Source of the DNA: Nitrospinaceae bacterium UBA3496
Lineage (GTDB): Bacteria; UBA8248
Length of the DNA: 48,395 nucleotides
NCBI GenBank assembly: GCA_002377645.1
Contig: DFQF01000045.1
Coordinates: 2,767-51,161, forward strand
Reading direction: 5' to 3'
Position numbers and translations under genes: made by a program. Below the pieces are notes generated by a model that ran no database searches, was not told where the DNA came from, and saw only the letters and a list, made by a program, of their open reading frames with translations. Below are positions 29,121-38,028 of the stretch, piece by piece; the stretch's first letter is position 1; the number at the start of each line of letters is the position of its first letter.

Positions 29121-29168
29121 AAAATAAAAAAACCTGTCGTTGGGAAAACGGGCGGACTCTGCGACAGG
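29121..29168 (-). terminator. Rho-independent terminator of the 29-35 kb minus-strand operon
   Basis: On the minus strand CCTGTCG (29168-29162) pairs with CGACAGG (29139-29133) in a 7-bp stem with a 22-nt loop, followed at once by TTTTTTTATTTTTT (29132-29119). This is a standard intrinsic terminator placed 13 bp beyond the LLM oxidoreductase stop. On the plus strand no T-run follows, so it is not an obvious nrdJ terminator. Confidence 0.8.
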
Positions 29169-29170
29169 AA

Positions 29171-29214
29171 AAGGGCCAGATTTACTTTCCTTGGGGGTTA
29201 GTTTTCTGGCCCTT
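29171..29214 (-). repeat. 10-bp inverted repeat overlapping the end of the LLM oxidoreductase gene
   Basis: AAGGGCCAGA (29171-29180) and TCTGGCCCTT (29205-29214) form a perfect 10-bp stem with a 24-nt loop. One arm lies in the last codons of the oxidoreductase (GKGQK) and the other just past its stop. It stands directly in front of the terminator hairpin, giving two tandem stems. It may protect the transcript 3' end or assist termination. Confidence 0.6.
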
Positions 29215-30246
29215 ACCAATAGGCAAAATCGGCATAATCTCTTTAGAAAATCTTTCAATTTCATCAAACATCGGGTGAAACTGTAACAAGAAAAGTTCTA
29301 CTCCTTCCTTGTTAAACTCAATCATTCTTTCGACAATTGTGTCTGCACTACCTACAAGACCCGCAGCAATTCCACCATTAGAACCAATTCCTTTAGAACG
29401 TGAACTTGTCTTTTTATGAATAGCATCTTTATCAACACTTTGTAATTCTTCAGAAACCCCCAATGATTCTATCAACCTTTCTAATTCTTCCTCAGCCTCA
29501 GAATCTGTTTCTCTACAAATCACAAATGCACTCATTCCAAATTTTAAATCTTTTTTGTAGTTTGCATTTTCTATTTTCACTCGAGAAATTAATTTTTTCG
29601 CTAAAGACAGTGGACGACCATTAAACAAAAAGACATCGGCTGCTCTTGCAGCCAAATGAATTGCTGCATCCGATTCACCACCAAAATATATTGTAGGCCA
29701 AGGTTCTCTAACTGGAAGAGGTGAAGTTATTCCCTGATTAATCTGAAAGAATTCTCCATTAAAATCAAATACTTCTCCTTTCCAAAATTTTTTCAAGATT
29801 TCAATTACTTCTGCAGAAATATCATATCTTTTATCGTGTTCAGGAAAAGGAATTCCATTCATATCGTGTTCCAAACCCCACCATCCTGAAACTATATTAA
29901 TAGCAAATCTACCCTCACTTATATTATCAAGGTTCGCACCCATTTGAGCTACTAATCCTGGATGTCTATATGCACTCCTACTTGCTACGATCAATTCTAT
30001 AGAATTTGTGATGGGAGCTAGAGCAGAAGCAGTAACCCATGCCTCTAAAATAGGAGCTTGTATTCCCTTTGTACTATTCAAACTTCGATCTAATAGCAAA
30101 ACACTTTCAAAACCAAGAGATTCTGCATATTGAATATACTTAGCATTGAAATCAAAAGTTGCTTCCGTAACTGAAGAAGGTTCTTCCTTTTGACCCAAAA
30201 AGGAACCCCAAACAGGAGCCCAAATTCCAAGTTTCATAGGCACCAT
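29182..30246 (-). CDS. LLM-class flavin-dependent oxidoreductase (SsuD/SfnG-like monooxygenase)
   Basis: A 354-residue bacterial luciferase-like TIM-barrel protein that would use FMNH2 from a separate reductase. Family blocks are LGIWAPVWG at the N-terminus, ASRSAYRHPGLVAQMGANLD near residue 90, GRFAINIVSGWW, FNGEFFQI and PTIYFGGESDAAIHLAAR. They resemble alkanesulfonate and dimethylsulfone monooxygenases more than F420 enzymes. The substrate is not determinable. Start ATG 30246 or the second ATG 30237; neither has a strong Shine-Dalgarno site. It begins 5 bp after the CMD selenoprotein stop and is last in the operon, before the terminator. Confidence 0.88.
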   Translation of the reverse strand: MVPMKLGIWAPVWGSFLGQKEEPSSVTEATFDFNAKYIQYAESLGFESVLLLDRSLNSTKGIQAPILEAWVTASALAPITNSIELIVASRSAYRHPGLVAQMGANLDNISEGRFAINIVSGWWGLEHDMNGIPFPEHDKRYDISAEVIEILKKFWKGEVFDFNGEFFQINQGITSPLPVREPWPTIYFGGESDAAIHLAARAADVFLFNGRPLSLAKKLISRVKIENANYKKDLKFGMSAFVICRETDSEAEEELERLIESLGVSEELQSVDKDAIHKKTSSRSKGIGSNGGIAAGLVGSADTIVERMIEFNKEGVELFLLQFHPMFDEIERFSKEIMPILPIGKGQKTNPQGK

Positions 30247-30251
30247 TAAAT

Positions 30252-30926
30252 CTAAGACTTTTTACCAAGATCAGATTCTTGGAATTCTATACGTGAACCG
30301 GGAGGCTCAACCACTAAATGAAGTGCTTCCGCTAAACGACCTGACAAATTCCACATTCCACAAATAAACGTGAGTTCTACAATCTCGCGATTAGAAAAAT
30401 ATTTATTCATTTCTGAAAAAGCGAAATCATCTCCCTTTGCAGTTAATTTTGTTACGCTATCTGCCCATCTTATAACTGCTTTCTCTTTATCATTAAAGAG
30501 AGTCGTTTCTTTCCATTTTTCTCCTTCAAGTAAGTCAATTTGTTCCTCAGTAAGACCGAGAGCTCGACCGAGCTCAACATTATGACCTACTCAATTATTA
30601 CATTCAGTTAATAACGCAGTTTTGACAATACATAATTCCATATGTCGAATGTAATCTGGATCTGTTTTTAGACGATTCGTTCTAAGTTTTTGGTCCAATA
30701 ACATCCACGCTTCCATTGTAGGTGGAGCATTTGCCAGAAGTTGCAAAAATCTAGGTACAGTACCCCACATTTTTAAAGACCACTCATAAAGAGGATTTAA
30801 TTCCTTTTCTAAATCATTCGGGATATTGTCTGGAGATACAAAAGGAATACGTGGAAGCGGACAAGCCATCATTTCATCTGTAATACCAAGATCTTCAGGT
30901 AGGTTACTGGAACTATTTATTGGCAT
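30252..30926 (-). CDS. Carboxymuconolactone decarboxylase/AhpD-like selenoprotein (in-frame TGA = Sec112)
   Basis: The frame runs from ATG 30926 (AGGAGG at 9 nt) to TAG at 30252, interrupted only by a TGA at 30591-30593. Read through, it is a 224-residue CMD-fold protein. The active-site helix reads LLTECNN-U-VGHNVELG: C109-x-x-U112-x-x-H115, where AhpD and other CMD peroxidases have C-x-x-C-x-x-H. The part after the TGA is well formed and family-like (ALGLTEEQIDLLEG, FNDKEKAVIRWADSVT, IVELTFICGMWNLSGRLAEAL). A strong hairpin at 30560-30575 fits a SECIS. The likely role is thiol-dependent peroxide or disulfide reduction. It sits between the molybdopterin hydroxylase and a flavin oxidoreductase. 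Sec-containing CMD/AhpD-like proteins are known from marine metagenomes; use of Sec here is inferred. Confidence 0.9.
30560..30575 (-). promoter_or_regulatory. Candidate bacterial SECIS hairpin of the CMD/AhpD-like gene
   Basis: On the coding strand GAGCTC-GGTC-GAGCTC gives a perfect, GC-rich 6-bp stem with a 4-nt loop starting GG. The stem begins 15 nt after the TGA and the loop about 21 nt after it. This meets the described bacterial SECIS rules for distance and loop G, and is unusually strong for such AT-rich DNA. The arms encode ELGRAL. Confidence 0.8.
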
Positions 30927-30950
30927 TTCAAGAACCCTCCTATTATTGAA

Positions 30951-33227
30951 TCAAGAGACTTTTTCGAGTGTATCTATTGCTTCTTTTAAATTATGAGGTG
31001 AAACAGGTATTGAAAACACTGTAGTTCCTACAGCATCTTGTATAGCATTTCCAATTGCTGCAGCTGTAGCACAAATCGGTGGTTCGCCAACTCCACGAGC
31101 TCCATATGGAGTTCCTTCTGCAGGATTTTCTAATAAGAAAACTTCAAGCTTTGGTAAATCAAGACTTGTGGGCAATAAATAATCGTGCAAACTTTCTCCA
31201 GAAAGTTTGCCCTCGAGATTTTGAGATAATTCTTCTAATAATGCAATTCCCATACCCTGAATCATTGCACCTTCAATTTGTCCTACTACCGAAAGAGGAT
31301 TAATTGCAAATCCAACATCTTGCACACAAAGCAAACGTAGAACTTTTACTTCTCCAATTTCTGGGTTCACAGCAACTTCGGCAATCTGTGCAGTATAAAT
31401 AGGACAAGGAGGAGGAGCTTCACTTTCTCCTTCCCCTATTATATATCCAAGAATTTGAGGTGCAGATTTAGCAACTACAGATAAACTAACAGACCTCTTT
31501 GGGGAAGATTCGACGAAAACAATACCATTCTCTATTTTTAGATCATCAGGATTAGCTTCTAGTTTAGAAGACGCCACTTTCAGAATTTTAGACCGAGCAT
31601 CTTTTGCAGCTTTCAAAACTGCAGCACCAAGTGACCTTGTAACCATACTACCAGCAGCTCTAATAGATTCTGGTGCTGTGTCTGTATCTCCTGTATCAAA
31701 TCGTACTTTGTCTAGTCCAACACCAAGTTCCTCTGCAGCTAATTGACAAAGAGAAGTACTCGAACCTGTAAGATTTACTGACCCACCAACAACATGAAAA
31801 CTTCCATCATCATTAAGACGAATAGTGCAACTTGCTGCGCCACCTGGACCTGGCCAATACCCAAAAGCTATTCCTCTTCCAGGCGACCAGCCTTCCGAAA
31901 GAAGCGAAGAATCTATCTCTATTGGAGACCCCCAATCTCCTTCCTCAACCACTTTTTCTAAAACCGCTCTTATAGACCCTTCTTTATATTCTCCATCAGA
32001 GTATGGACCGCCTGAAGGAACAATTTTATCTCCAGGTTGCAATGCATTCTTTCTTCGAAATTCTACAGGATCTATTCCGATCTCTCGGGCAACAATATCC
32101 GTATGAACTTCCATAGCATAATGGTATTGAGGTCCACTTGGTGCTCGAACAGGACCTGAAACAGGACCATTGGTATAAGTTGTACATGCTTTAATATGGA
32201 AATTAGGGATATTATACGTAGCTGTAGCAAGAGCCATTTTACTGCTACACTGCATTGGAGCACCATCTGCATAGGCTCCATGTCCCATTGTGACATCTAT
32301 ATCACGTGCAATGATTTTTCCATCTTTTGAAACCCCTGTTTTTATACTTATAACATGAGGATGTCGAGGATTAACTGCCCGGTGATCATCTTCACGACTC
32401 ATCTCATAATGGATAGGCCTATTGGTCTTCAAAGCTAAAAGAGAAACTATGTGTTCAACTGTAGACCTAATTTTTGCACCAAAACCACCACCAATTTCTG
32501 TTGGAATAACTCTTACTTTAGTATGAGGTAGTCCTAACGCATCACAGACACCATTCCTAATATCATAAGGGGATTGTGTTGACGTCCAAATCGTAACTTT
32601 GCCATCACCACTAGGTTCAACCAAACAAGCATGAGGCTCTATATAGGCTGCATGTACATATCCAGTCTGAAAAGTATGTTCGAAAATAAAATCTGAATTC
32701 TCGAATCCCTCTTCTAAATTTCCTATTCCTTTTTCAAATCGTGCAATTACTCTTCCGTCACTCTCAGGTCCGAGATTCAGATTTTTCCATTCCTTATGAA
32801 TAATTGGACCCTTTCCATTCCTTGCATCTAAGGCACTAACAACAGGCTCTAAAACCTTATACTTTATCTCTAAAGCTTCCGATGCAGCTATTGCAGCTTC
32901 ACGACTCTCGGCAGCAATTGCAGCAACAGGATCTCCTTCAAATCTTACATATCCATCCTTTGCAAACCATGTCCTATCTTTAATAGAACCTCCAAATCTG
33001 TTATTCGGACTATTGTCCCGCGTTAAAACTGCACGAACTCCAGGAATTTGAATAGCTTTACTAGCATCTACACTCAAGACTTTTGCAAATGCATGTTTGC
33101 TACCTACTATCATTCCAATTAAGGTTCTAGAACTTATCTTATCTGCACCAAATCTAGCTGTGCCAAGAACCTTGTCAGAAGCATCAATGCGAGAAAATCC
33201 CTTTCCTGCAACTTTATAGTCGGACAT
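30951..33227 (-). CDS. Xanthine dehydrogenase-family molybdopterin-binding subunit (orphan large subunit)
   Basis: A 758-residue molybdenum hydroxylase large subunit (CoxL/aldehyde oxidoreductase type). The N-terminal a/b hammerhead starts GFSRIDASDKVLGTARFGAD, then FQTGYVHAAYIEPHACLVEP, GGGFGAK (Mo-co contact near residue 245), VRAPSGPQYHYAMEVHTD and the C-terminal catalytic-glutamate region ARGVGEPPICATAAAIGNA. All are intact. The FAD (CoxM) and [2Fe-2S] (CoxS) partners are not adjacent. CoxL's AYRCSFR active-site loop is absent, so it is not a CO dehydrogenase. The ATG at 33227 (GGGGA upstream) is preferred to a TTG at 33239. It lies between queF and the CMD selenoprotein. Confidence 0.92.
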   Translation of the reverse strand: MSDYKVAGKGFSRIDASDKVLGTARFGADKISSRTLIGMIVGSKHAFAKVLSVDASKAIQIPGVRAVLTRDNSPNNRFGGSIKDRTWFAKDGYVRFEGDPVAAIAAESREAAIAASEALEIKYKVLEPVVSALDARNGKGPIIHKEWKNLNLGPESDGRVIARFEKGIGNLEEGFENSDFIFEHTFQTGYVHAAYIEPHACLVEPSGDGKVTIWTSTQSPYDIRNGVCDALGLPHTKVRVIPTEIGGGFGAKIRSTVEHIVSLLALKTNRPIHYEMSREDDHRAVNPRHPHVISIKTGVSKDGKIIARDIDVTMGHGAYADGAPMQCSSKMALATATYNIPNFHIKACTTYTNGPVSGPVRAPSGPQYHYAMEVHTDIVAREIGIDPVEFRRKNALQPGDKIVPSGGPYSDGEYKEGSIRAVLEKVVEEGDWGSPIEIDSSLLSEGWSPGRGIAFGYWPGPGGAASCTIRLNDDGSFHVVGGSVNLTGSSTSLCQLAAEELGVGLDKVRFDTGDTDTAPESIRAAGSMVTRSLGAAVLKAAKDARSKILKVASSKLEANPDDLKIENGIVFVESSPKRSVSLSVVAKSAPQILGYIIGEGESEAPPPCPIYTAQIAEVAVNPEIGEVKVLRLLCVQDVGFAINPLSVVGQIEGAMIQGMGIALLEELSQNLEGKLSGESLHDYLLPTSLDLPKLEVFLLENPAEGTPYGARGVGEPPICATAAAIGNAIQDAVGTTVFSIPVSPHNLKEAIDTLEKVS

Positions 33228-33272
33228 AAGAATCCCCAAAATAATTATGTTAAAAAGAATTATTTAAAAATA

Positions 33273-33671
33273 CTAATCACAATTAGAAGGCTTCACACCA
33301 TGTATAACATGAACTTTAGTTTTAATGTTACCTCTAACATTAAAATCTCCCTCAATTTTTACCCATTTAGGGTTACAACAAATCAAAAAATCATCAAGAA
33401 TTAGATTTACTACTTCTTCATGAAAATGTTCTTTATTCCGAAAGCGATTGATATATAATTTCAGAGATTTTAATTCAACAATTTTTTTATTAGGAACATA
33501 TTCGATATAGATTGTAGCAAAATCCGGAAAATTACTAATAGGACACAAACAAGTAAATTCTGGAACTGAAAAAGAAATCACATAGTCCCTATTTTCTGTG
33601 GGGTTATTAACTGCTACGAGTTTTGCTTCTTCTATCATCTTTGCCCCATATTTCATTTTTTTATCCATCAT
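33273..33671 (-). CDS. queF: NADPH-dependent 7-cyano-7-deazaguanine (preQ0) reductase
   Basis: Reduces the nitrile preQ0 to the amine preQ1 in queuosine synthesis; T-fold protein of 132 residues (short, type I form). The thioimide-forming cysteine is C43 in [13 protein letters not shown], with conserved D50, and the QueF motif is [14 protein letters not shown]. Two ATG codons in a row (33671, 33668) follow AAGGGA; the second has better spacing. It sits 10 bp after the alcohol dehydrogenase stop and before the hydroxylase gene, a housekeeping gene inside an otherwise catabolic-looking operon. Confidence 0.95.
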   Translation of the reverse strand: MMDKKMKYGAKMIEEAKLVAVNNPTENRDYVISFSVPEFTCLCPISNFPDFATIYIEYVPNKKIVELKSLKLYINRFRNKEHFHEEVVNLILDDFLICCNPKWVKIEGDFNVRGNIKTKVHVIHGVKPSNCD

Positions 33672-33680
33672 ACTTCCCTT

Positions 33681-34781
33681 TCAAGTTCCTGGATACAAAT
33701 TCACTAACAGCGCACCATCTTCTCTAGCAACGAATACATCATGCGCTCTTTGATATTCTCTCAATGGGAAACTATGAGTTATATAGGGTCTTACTTGTAT
33801 CCTATTATTCTCTATAAGAGAAATTACTTCATCTCCACAATTTGGATTAGCTCGAACTCCTGCAATATCCATCTCTTCTAGTACAACTCTCTTCCAAGCC
33901 AAATCTGGGATGTTATCAGGAATTCCGGTTATAGCAATTCGAGCTCCTTTTCCTGCACAATCAACCGTCCATTTGAAACTTTCTGTAGTACCAGCAGTTT
34001 CTAAAACTACTTGTGCTTTTTCTCCTCTAGTCAAATCATTGATCTTCTCTGGCACTTTACCCTCTCTATAATTTACAACTTCTGCACCCTGTTCGCGCAA
34101 AATATCCAATCTCTTTCCGCCACCAACCACGATAACTCTTCCAGCACCGAGTGCTTTTGCACATTCGTAAGCAAATACTCCAATCGGACCAGAGCCTAAA
34201 ACAACTACAGTATCTCCAGGGTTAACGGAAGCTCTTTTCACTGTCCAAAGCCCACACCCAACAGGATCAACAGCAGAGCCAAATTCAAAGGGCAACTCTT
34301 CAGGCATCTTATGTAAAGAACGAATATTATTAACTACATATTCTGCATAAGTACCCTGAGAAACATGCCCATATTGTCTATGACCAGTGGAATCATTTCC
34401 ATAATTTAGGCATAAATTATAACGACCTGTCAGACAAGACCGACAAGCACCACAACCCGCATGACTTGTCCCAGCAACATGATCTCCAATTTTGAAATTA
34501 GAAGCTTCCGTCATAGGTCCAAGTGCAACGATTTCTCCCGACCATTCATGTCCAAGAATAGCAGGAAATTTTCTTGGCCAACGAGGAAGATGACTGCCTT
34601 TGATAATCTCTATATCAGTCCCACAAATTGTTGTGCATTTAACATGTACTAGCACTTCAGATGGACCAGGCACAGGAGTAGCAACCTCTTTAACTAGCAG
34701 TTCTCCTGGAGCACTTAATATGACTGCTTCCATACTTTCTTTAACTTTTTCACTGTAATGAACCTGATTAAGATCAGACAA
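33681..34781 (-). CDS. Zinc-dependent medium-chain alcohol dehydrogenase
   Basis: A cytosolic NAD(P)-dependent MDR dehydrogenase, about 366 residues. Catalytic zinc ligands lie in TTICGTDIEIIKG and GHEWSGEI; the structural zinc site is GCGACRSCLTGRYNLC; the Rossmann motif is VVLGSGPIGVFA. It resembles threonine/sorbitol/glutathione-independent polyol dehydrogenase groups; the substrate is unknown. A TTG at 34781 is chosen because AGGAG lies 8 nt upstream; an upstream ATG (34823) lacks a site and a later ATG (34733) would begin at EAVILSAPG. It is the first gene of the five-gene operon ending at the 29.1 kb terminator. Confidence 0.9.
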   Translation of the reverse strand: MSDLNQVHYSEKVKESMEAVILSAPGELLVKEVATPVPGPSEVLVHVKCTTICGTDIEIIKGSHLPRWPRKFPAILGHEWSGEIVALGPMTEASNFKIGDHVAGTSHAGCGACRSCLTGRYNLCLNYGNDSTGHRQYGHVSQGTYAEYVVNNIRSLHKMPEELPFEFGSAVDPVGCGLWTVKRASVNPGDTVVVLGSGPIGVFAYECAKALGAGRVIVVGGGKRLDILREQGAEVVNYREGKVPEKINDLTRGEKAQVVLETAGTTESFKWTVDCAGKGARIAITGIPDNIPDLAWKRVVLEEMDIAGVRANPNCGDEVISLIENNRIQVRPYITHSFPLREYQRAHDVFVAREDGALLVNLYPGT

Positions 34782-34868
34782 AATACAATCTCCTAAAAAA
34801 TTTAGAATCAGACAATTGTACATTAACTTAAGAAAATACTCATAATACGAATTGTTTTTAAACTTGAA

Positions 34869-37800
34869 TTAGTTTGTATGCGAATCAACCTTTTCGCGTG
34901 ACAACCATTTACCCGTATAAATCCACTTTAAAAAGATTGAGATGTCATTGCCGATTAGTGAAATGACTGGCACTAATATTAAAGTGATAAATGTTGCAAA
35001 TAAAAGTCCAAAACAAAGACTGATTGCCATCGGAATTAGAAACTGTGCTTGAAAACTTTTTTCGAGTAACATTGGACCAAGTCCCGATGCTGTAGTCATA
35101 GTTGTCAAAACTATAGCCCTCCATCTGGAAATCCCAGCGTGAAGAAGAGCCTTCTCGAATGGTAAACCTTCTTTCAAAAATCTATTTACAAAATCCAAAA
35201 AAACTAGAGAGTCATTTACAACAACACCAGACAAAGCAACTACTCCCATAAGACTTAGAATTGAAATGTCGTAACCCATAATCACGTGGCCAGCAACAGC
35301 ACCAACAAACCCAAAAGGGATAGCACTCATTACAACAATAGGTTGGAAGTAACTTCTAAATAATAGTGAAAGAATCGCATAGATGACAAGAGAAGCAAAA
35401 ACAAATCCTCTTCCTAAACTACCAATCGACTCTCTAGATTCTCTTGCTTGTCCTTCAAACTGGAAACGTACATCGGGAAAACGAGATCTTAATTTTGGCA
35501 AAATACCTCTCTTTAGATTTGAAATTATTTCAGAAGGATTTGCAACTTCGTCATTTACTTCACCGCTCACTGTAATAAAACGCTTTTTGTCAACTCTCTT
35601 GATTTCATCTAATCCCCTTACAATCTTAATATCTGCCACTTCATAAAAAGGAATTTCCGAACCTGTTTTAGTTTTAATTCTAATATTTTCAATATCCGCA
35701 ATAGCGTTTCGTTCTTTTCTAGGATATCTAAGTTTTACTTTAACCTCATCATTTCCTCTTTGAATCCTAATAACCTGAAGTCCAAAAAAACGCGATCGTA
35801 ATTGTTTTGCTAAATCATCTAAATTCAATCCCAAAACTCTAGCCTGAGGCTTTAAGAGTGTTTGAATTTCCAGTTTTCCAGGTCTGAAATCATCTTCTAT
35901 GTCAAATACTCCAGAAAATTTCAACAATTCTTCTTTCAAAATATTTGAAACATTTCTTAATTGAGTGAGATCTTTACCCGAAATACCAATTTCTATGGGT
36001 TTTCCCCCAGGCGGTCTCGCACCTGATCTTCCATATACAAGACTAACAACACCAGGAATCTCACCTGTTCGCCTTCTCCAATCATTGATTATTTCTGAAC
36101 TATTTATCCCTCTTTTTTCTGAAGGAAGCATTTCAACTATTAGATGTGCGGCATGTGAACCCTTTACACCATATTTGTTAGGAACAATCTGCTCTCCCAA
36201 GATTGTAAAAACCTGTTTGACTATTTTTTTCCCAGTCTGTTTCTCAAAATCTTTACTAGAATCCATTATCGCTTTCTCTATCACCTTCATTGCTTTAGAA
36301 GTTTGTTCTATGGGCGTACCTCTTTGAAAAAGTAATTTGGCTTGAATCCAATCAGAATCAAAGTTTGGGAAAAAATAGAAGCGGATATGTCCACCCAAAA
36401 CCAATCCTACGGTTAAAAGTAGGACCGCAAGACCAGAAGATAAAACAAAATACCTAGCTTTTAAAGAAAAAATAAGGATAGGCCTATAAACCTTGTGTAT
36501 TAAAAAATAAATCGTCTGTTCTAGGTAATTTCGGATTCTACTTCCAAAGGTCCCTGGAGTAGGTAATTTAACCCAGTTCGCAAGGTGATTGGGAAGAATA
36601 AAAAATGCTTCTATAACTGAAGCAATAAGTGCCGCAATAACTGCAACTGGTATAATCTCCATAAATTTTCCCATAGTTCCAGTAACCATCATGAGAGGAA
36701 CAAAAGCAACGATAGTAGTCGTAACTGTCGCAAAAACAGGAAACGCAACTTCTTTTGTCCCATTAATAGAAGCATCAATAAAATTTTCACCTTTTTGCAT
36801 ATGAGAAAAAATATTCTCTGCAATCACTATTGCGTCATCAACCAAAATTCCAAGAACCATAATAAATGCAAACATCGAGATCATATTCAAAGTCCCACCA
36901 ACAAAAGTGATAAAACCTAATGCAGTCATGAGCGCAACAGGCAATCCCATAGCAACCCAAAAAGATAGTCGTATATTTAAAAATAACCATAAAGATAGGA
37001 AAACAAGAATAAGACCCGTCCTGCCATTTCTAAGCAAGAGACTCAGTCTGTCTTGAATCATGCGTGAAGTATCACCCCAATAATTAAGATCTAATCCATT
37101 TGACAGCATCGCTTTCTTTTCTTCTACATATTTTTTCACGATCTCTGATATCTGTAATGCATCTTCATCCTCTGTTCTATAAATACTAATTAGAGACGCG
37201 GATTTCCCATTAAATCTGCCAGATGTATCCATTTCATCGAAACTATCGACAACAGTTGCCACATCTCCAAGTCTTAGAATAGTTCCATCTTTCTTAACCA
37301 AGAGTTCTAATTTTTCAAATTCCAATCCAGTATATAATTTCCCAACTGTTCGAATTCTTATTCTATTCTGCTTGGAACGTATATCTCCACCTGTAAGTTC
37401 TAGAACGTTTTTTTTGATAATTTCTGAAAGTTTCGTGAATGTTAAGTCGTATCTCCTTAAATTTTCTTCTGAAACTTCAATAGATATCTCCCAATTACGA
37501 AGACCGCCAACCACTACCTTAGAAATACCATTTAAAAGTAAGAGTTCATCTTTAATTTCTTGTGACTTTCTCTTTAGAACTGATTCACTCACATTCCCAA
37601 ATAGAGAAACATGAATTACCTGATGCATCTGTTTCACTTCTGTAATAAGAGGTCTTTCAACATTCTCGGGAAATGTATTAATCCTATTTACTTGATCTTT
37701 GACATCTTCCATAACTTTTGAAGGGGTTTTCCAAGATTCAACTTGGATTACTGTAGAACACCGACTCTCTAATGCTAATGAAGTAATCTTTTTAATACCC

Positions 37801-38027
37801 TCTACTTTTGACAAGGATTCTTCTACTTTCATACAAATACCTTTTTCTACTTCTTCAGGACTTGAACCATCCCAATTAACATCTACACGTATTCTATCAA
37901 GAGAAAATTGAGGAATGAGTTCACTTCTTATATTCCATAATGAAAACAAACCGAAAATGATTAGGATAACCATTAAAAGATTTGCAAAAACAGAATTTCT
38001 TGCGGACCATGAGATAAAATTGCTCAT
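34869..38027 (-). CDS. RND-family efflux transporter permease
   Basis: A 1052-residue inner-membrane proton-drug antiporter of the AcrB superfamily (HAE-1-like). The N-terminus ISWSARNSVFANLLMVILI forms helix 1. The proton-relay aspartates are in GILVDDAIVIAENIF within helix 4, and the repeated second half has GVVALSGVVVNDSLVFLDFV. Large periplasmic porter loops lie between helices 1-2 and 7-8. Heavy-metal (CusA) motifs are not evident, so organic substrates are more likely. It starts 1 bp after the adaptor stop. No outer-membrane TolC-like gene is nearby. Confidence 0.95.
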   Translation of the reverse strand: MSNFISWSARNSVFANLLMVILIIFGLFSLWNIRSELIPQFSLDRIRVDVNWDGSSPEEVEKGICMKVEESLSKVEGIKKITSLALESRCSTVIQVESWKTPSKVMEDVKDQVNRINTFPENVERPLITEVKQMHQVIHVSLFGNVSESVLKRKSQEIKDELLLLNGISKVVVGGLRNWEISIEVSEENLRRYDLTFTKLSEIIKKNVLELTGGDIRSKQNRIRIRTVGKLYTGLEFEKLELLVKKDGTILRLGDVATVVDSFDEMDTSGRFNGKSASLISIYRTEDEDALQISEIVKKYVEEKKAMLSNGLDLNYWGDTSRMIQDRLSLLLRNGRTGLILVFLSLWLFLNIRLSFWVAMGLPVALMTALGFITFVGGTLNMISMFAFIMVLGILVDDAIVIAENIFSHMQKGENFIDASINGTKEVAFPVFATVTTTIVAFVPLMMVTGTMGKFMEIIPVAVIAALIASVIEAFFILPNHLANWVKLPTPGTFGSRIRNYLEQTIYFLIHKVYRPILIFSLKARYFVLSSGLAVLLLTVGLVLGGHIRFYFFPNFDSDWIQAKLLFQRGTPIEQTSKAMKVIEKAIMDSSKDFEKQTGKKIVKQVFTILGEQIVPNKYGVKGSHAAHLIVEMLPSEKRGINSSEIINDWRRRTGEIPGVVSLVYGRSGARPPGGKPIEIGISGKDLTQLRNVSNILKEELLKFSGVFDIEDDFRPGKLEIQTLLKPQARVLGLNLDDLAKQLRSRFFGLQVIRIQRGNDEVKVKLRYPRKERNAIADIENIRIKTKTGSEIPFYEVADIKIVRGLDEIKRVDKKRFITVSGEVNDEVANPSEIISNLKRGILPKLRSRFPDVRFQFEGQARESRESIGSLGRGFVFASLVIYAILSLLFRSYFQPIVVMSAIPFGFVGAVAGHVIMGYDISILSLMGVVALSGVVVNDSLVFLDFVNRFLKEGLPFEKALLHAGISRWRAIVLTTMTTASGLGPMLLEKSFQAQFLIPMAISLCFGLLFATFITLILVPVISLIGNDISIFLKWIYTGKWLSREKVDSHTN

Positions 38028-38028
38028 C

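Noticed and set aside
30252..30926. CMD-like gene as a nonsense mutant truncated at 111 residues
   Set aside because: The truncated form would end inside the active-site helix; the post-TGA part keeps coding quality and CMD-like sequence up to a natural stop just before the next gene.
30951..33227. Carbon monoxide dehydrogenase large subunit
   Set aside because: The form I CoxL active-site loop AYRCSFR is absent and CoxM/CoxS are not adjacent; a general xanthine-dehydrogenase-family subunit is the safer call.
36589..37911. Several plus-strand open frames within the RND permease gene
   Set aside because: They lie antisense to a full-length, strongly conserved coding region and show no family-like sequence or ribosome-binding sites.
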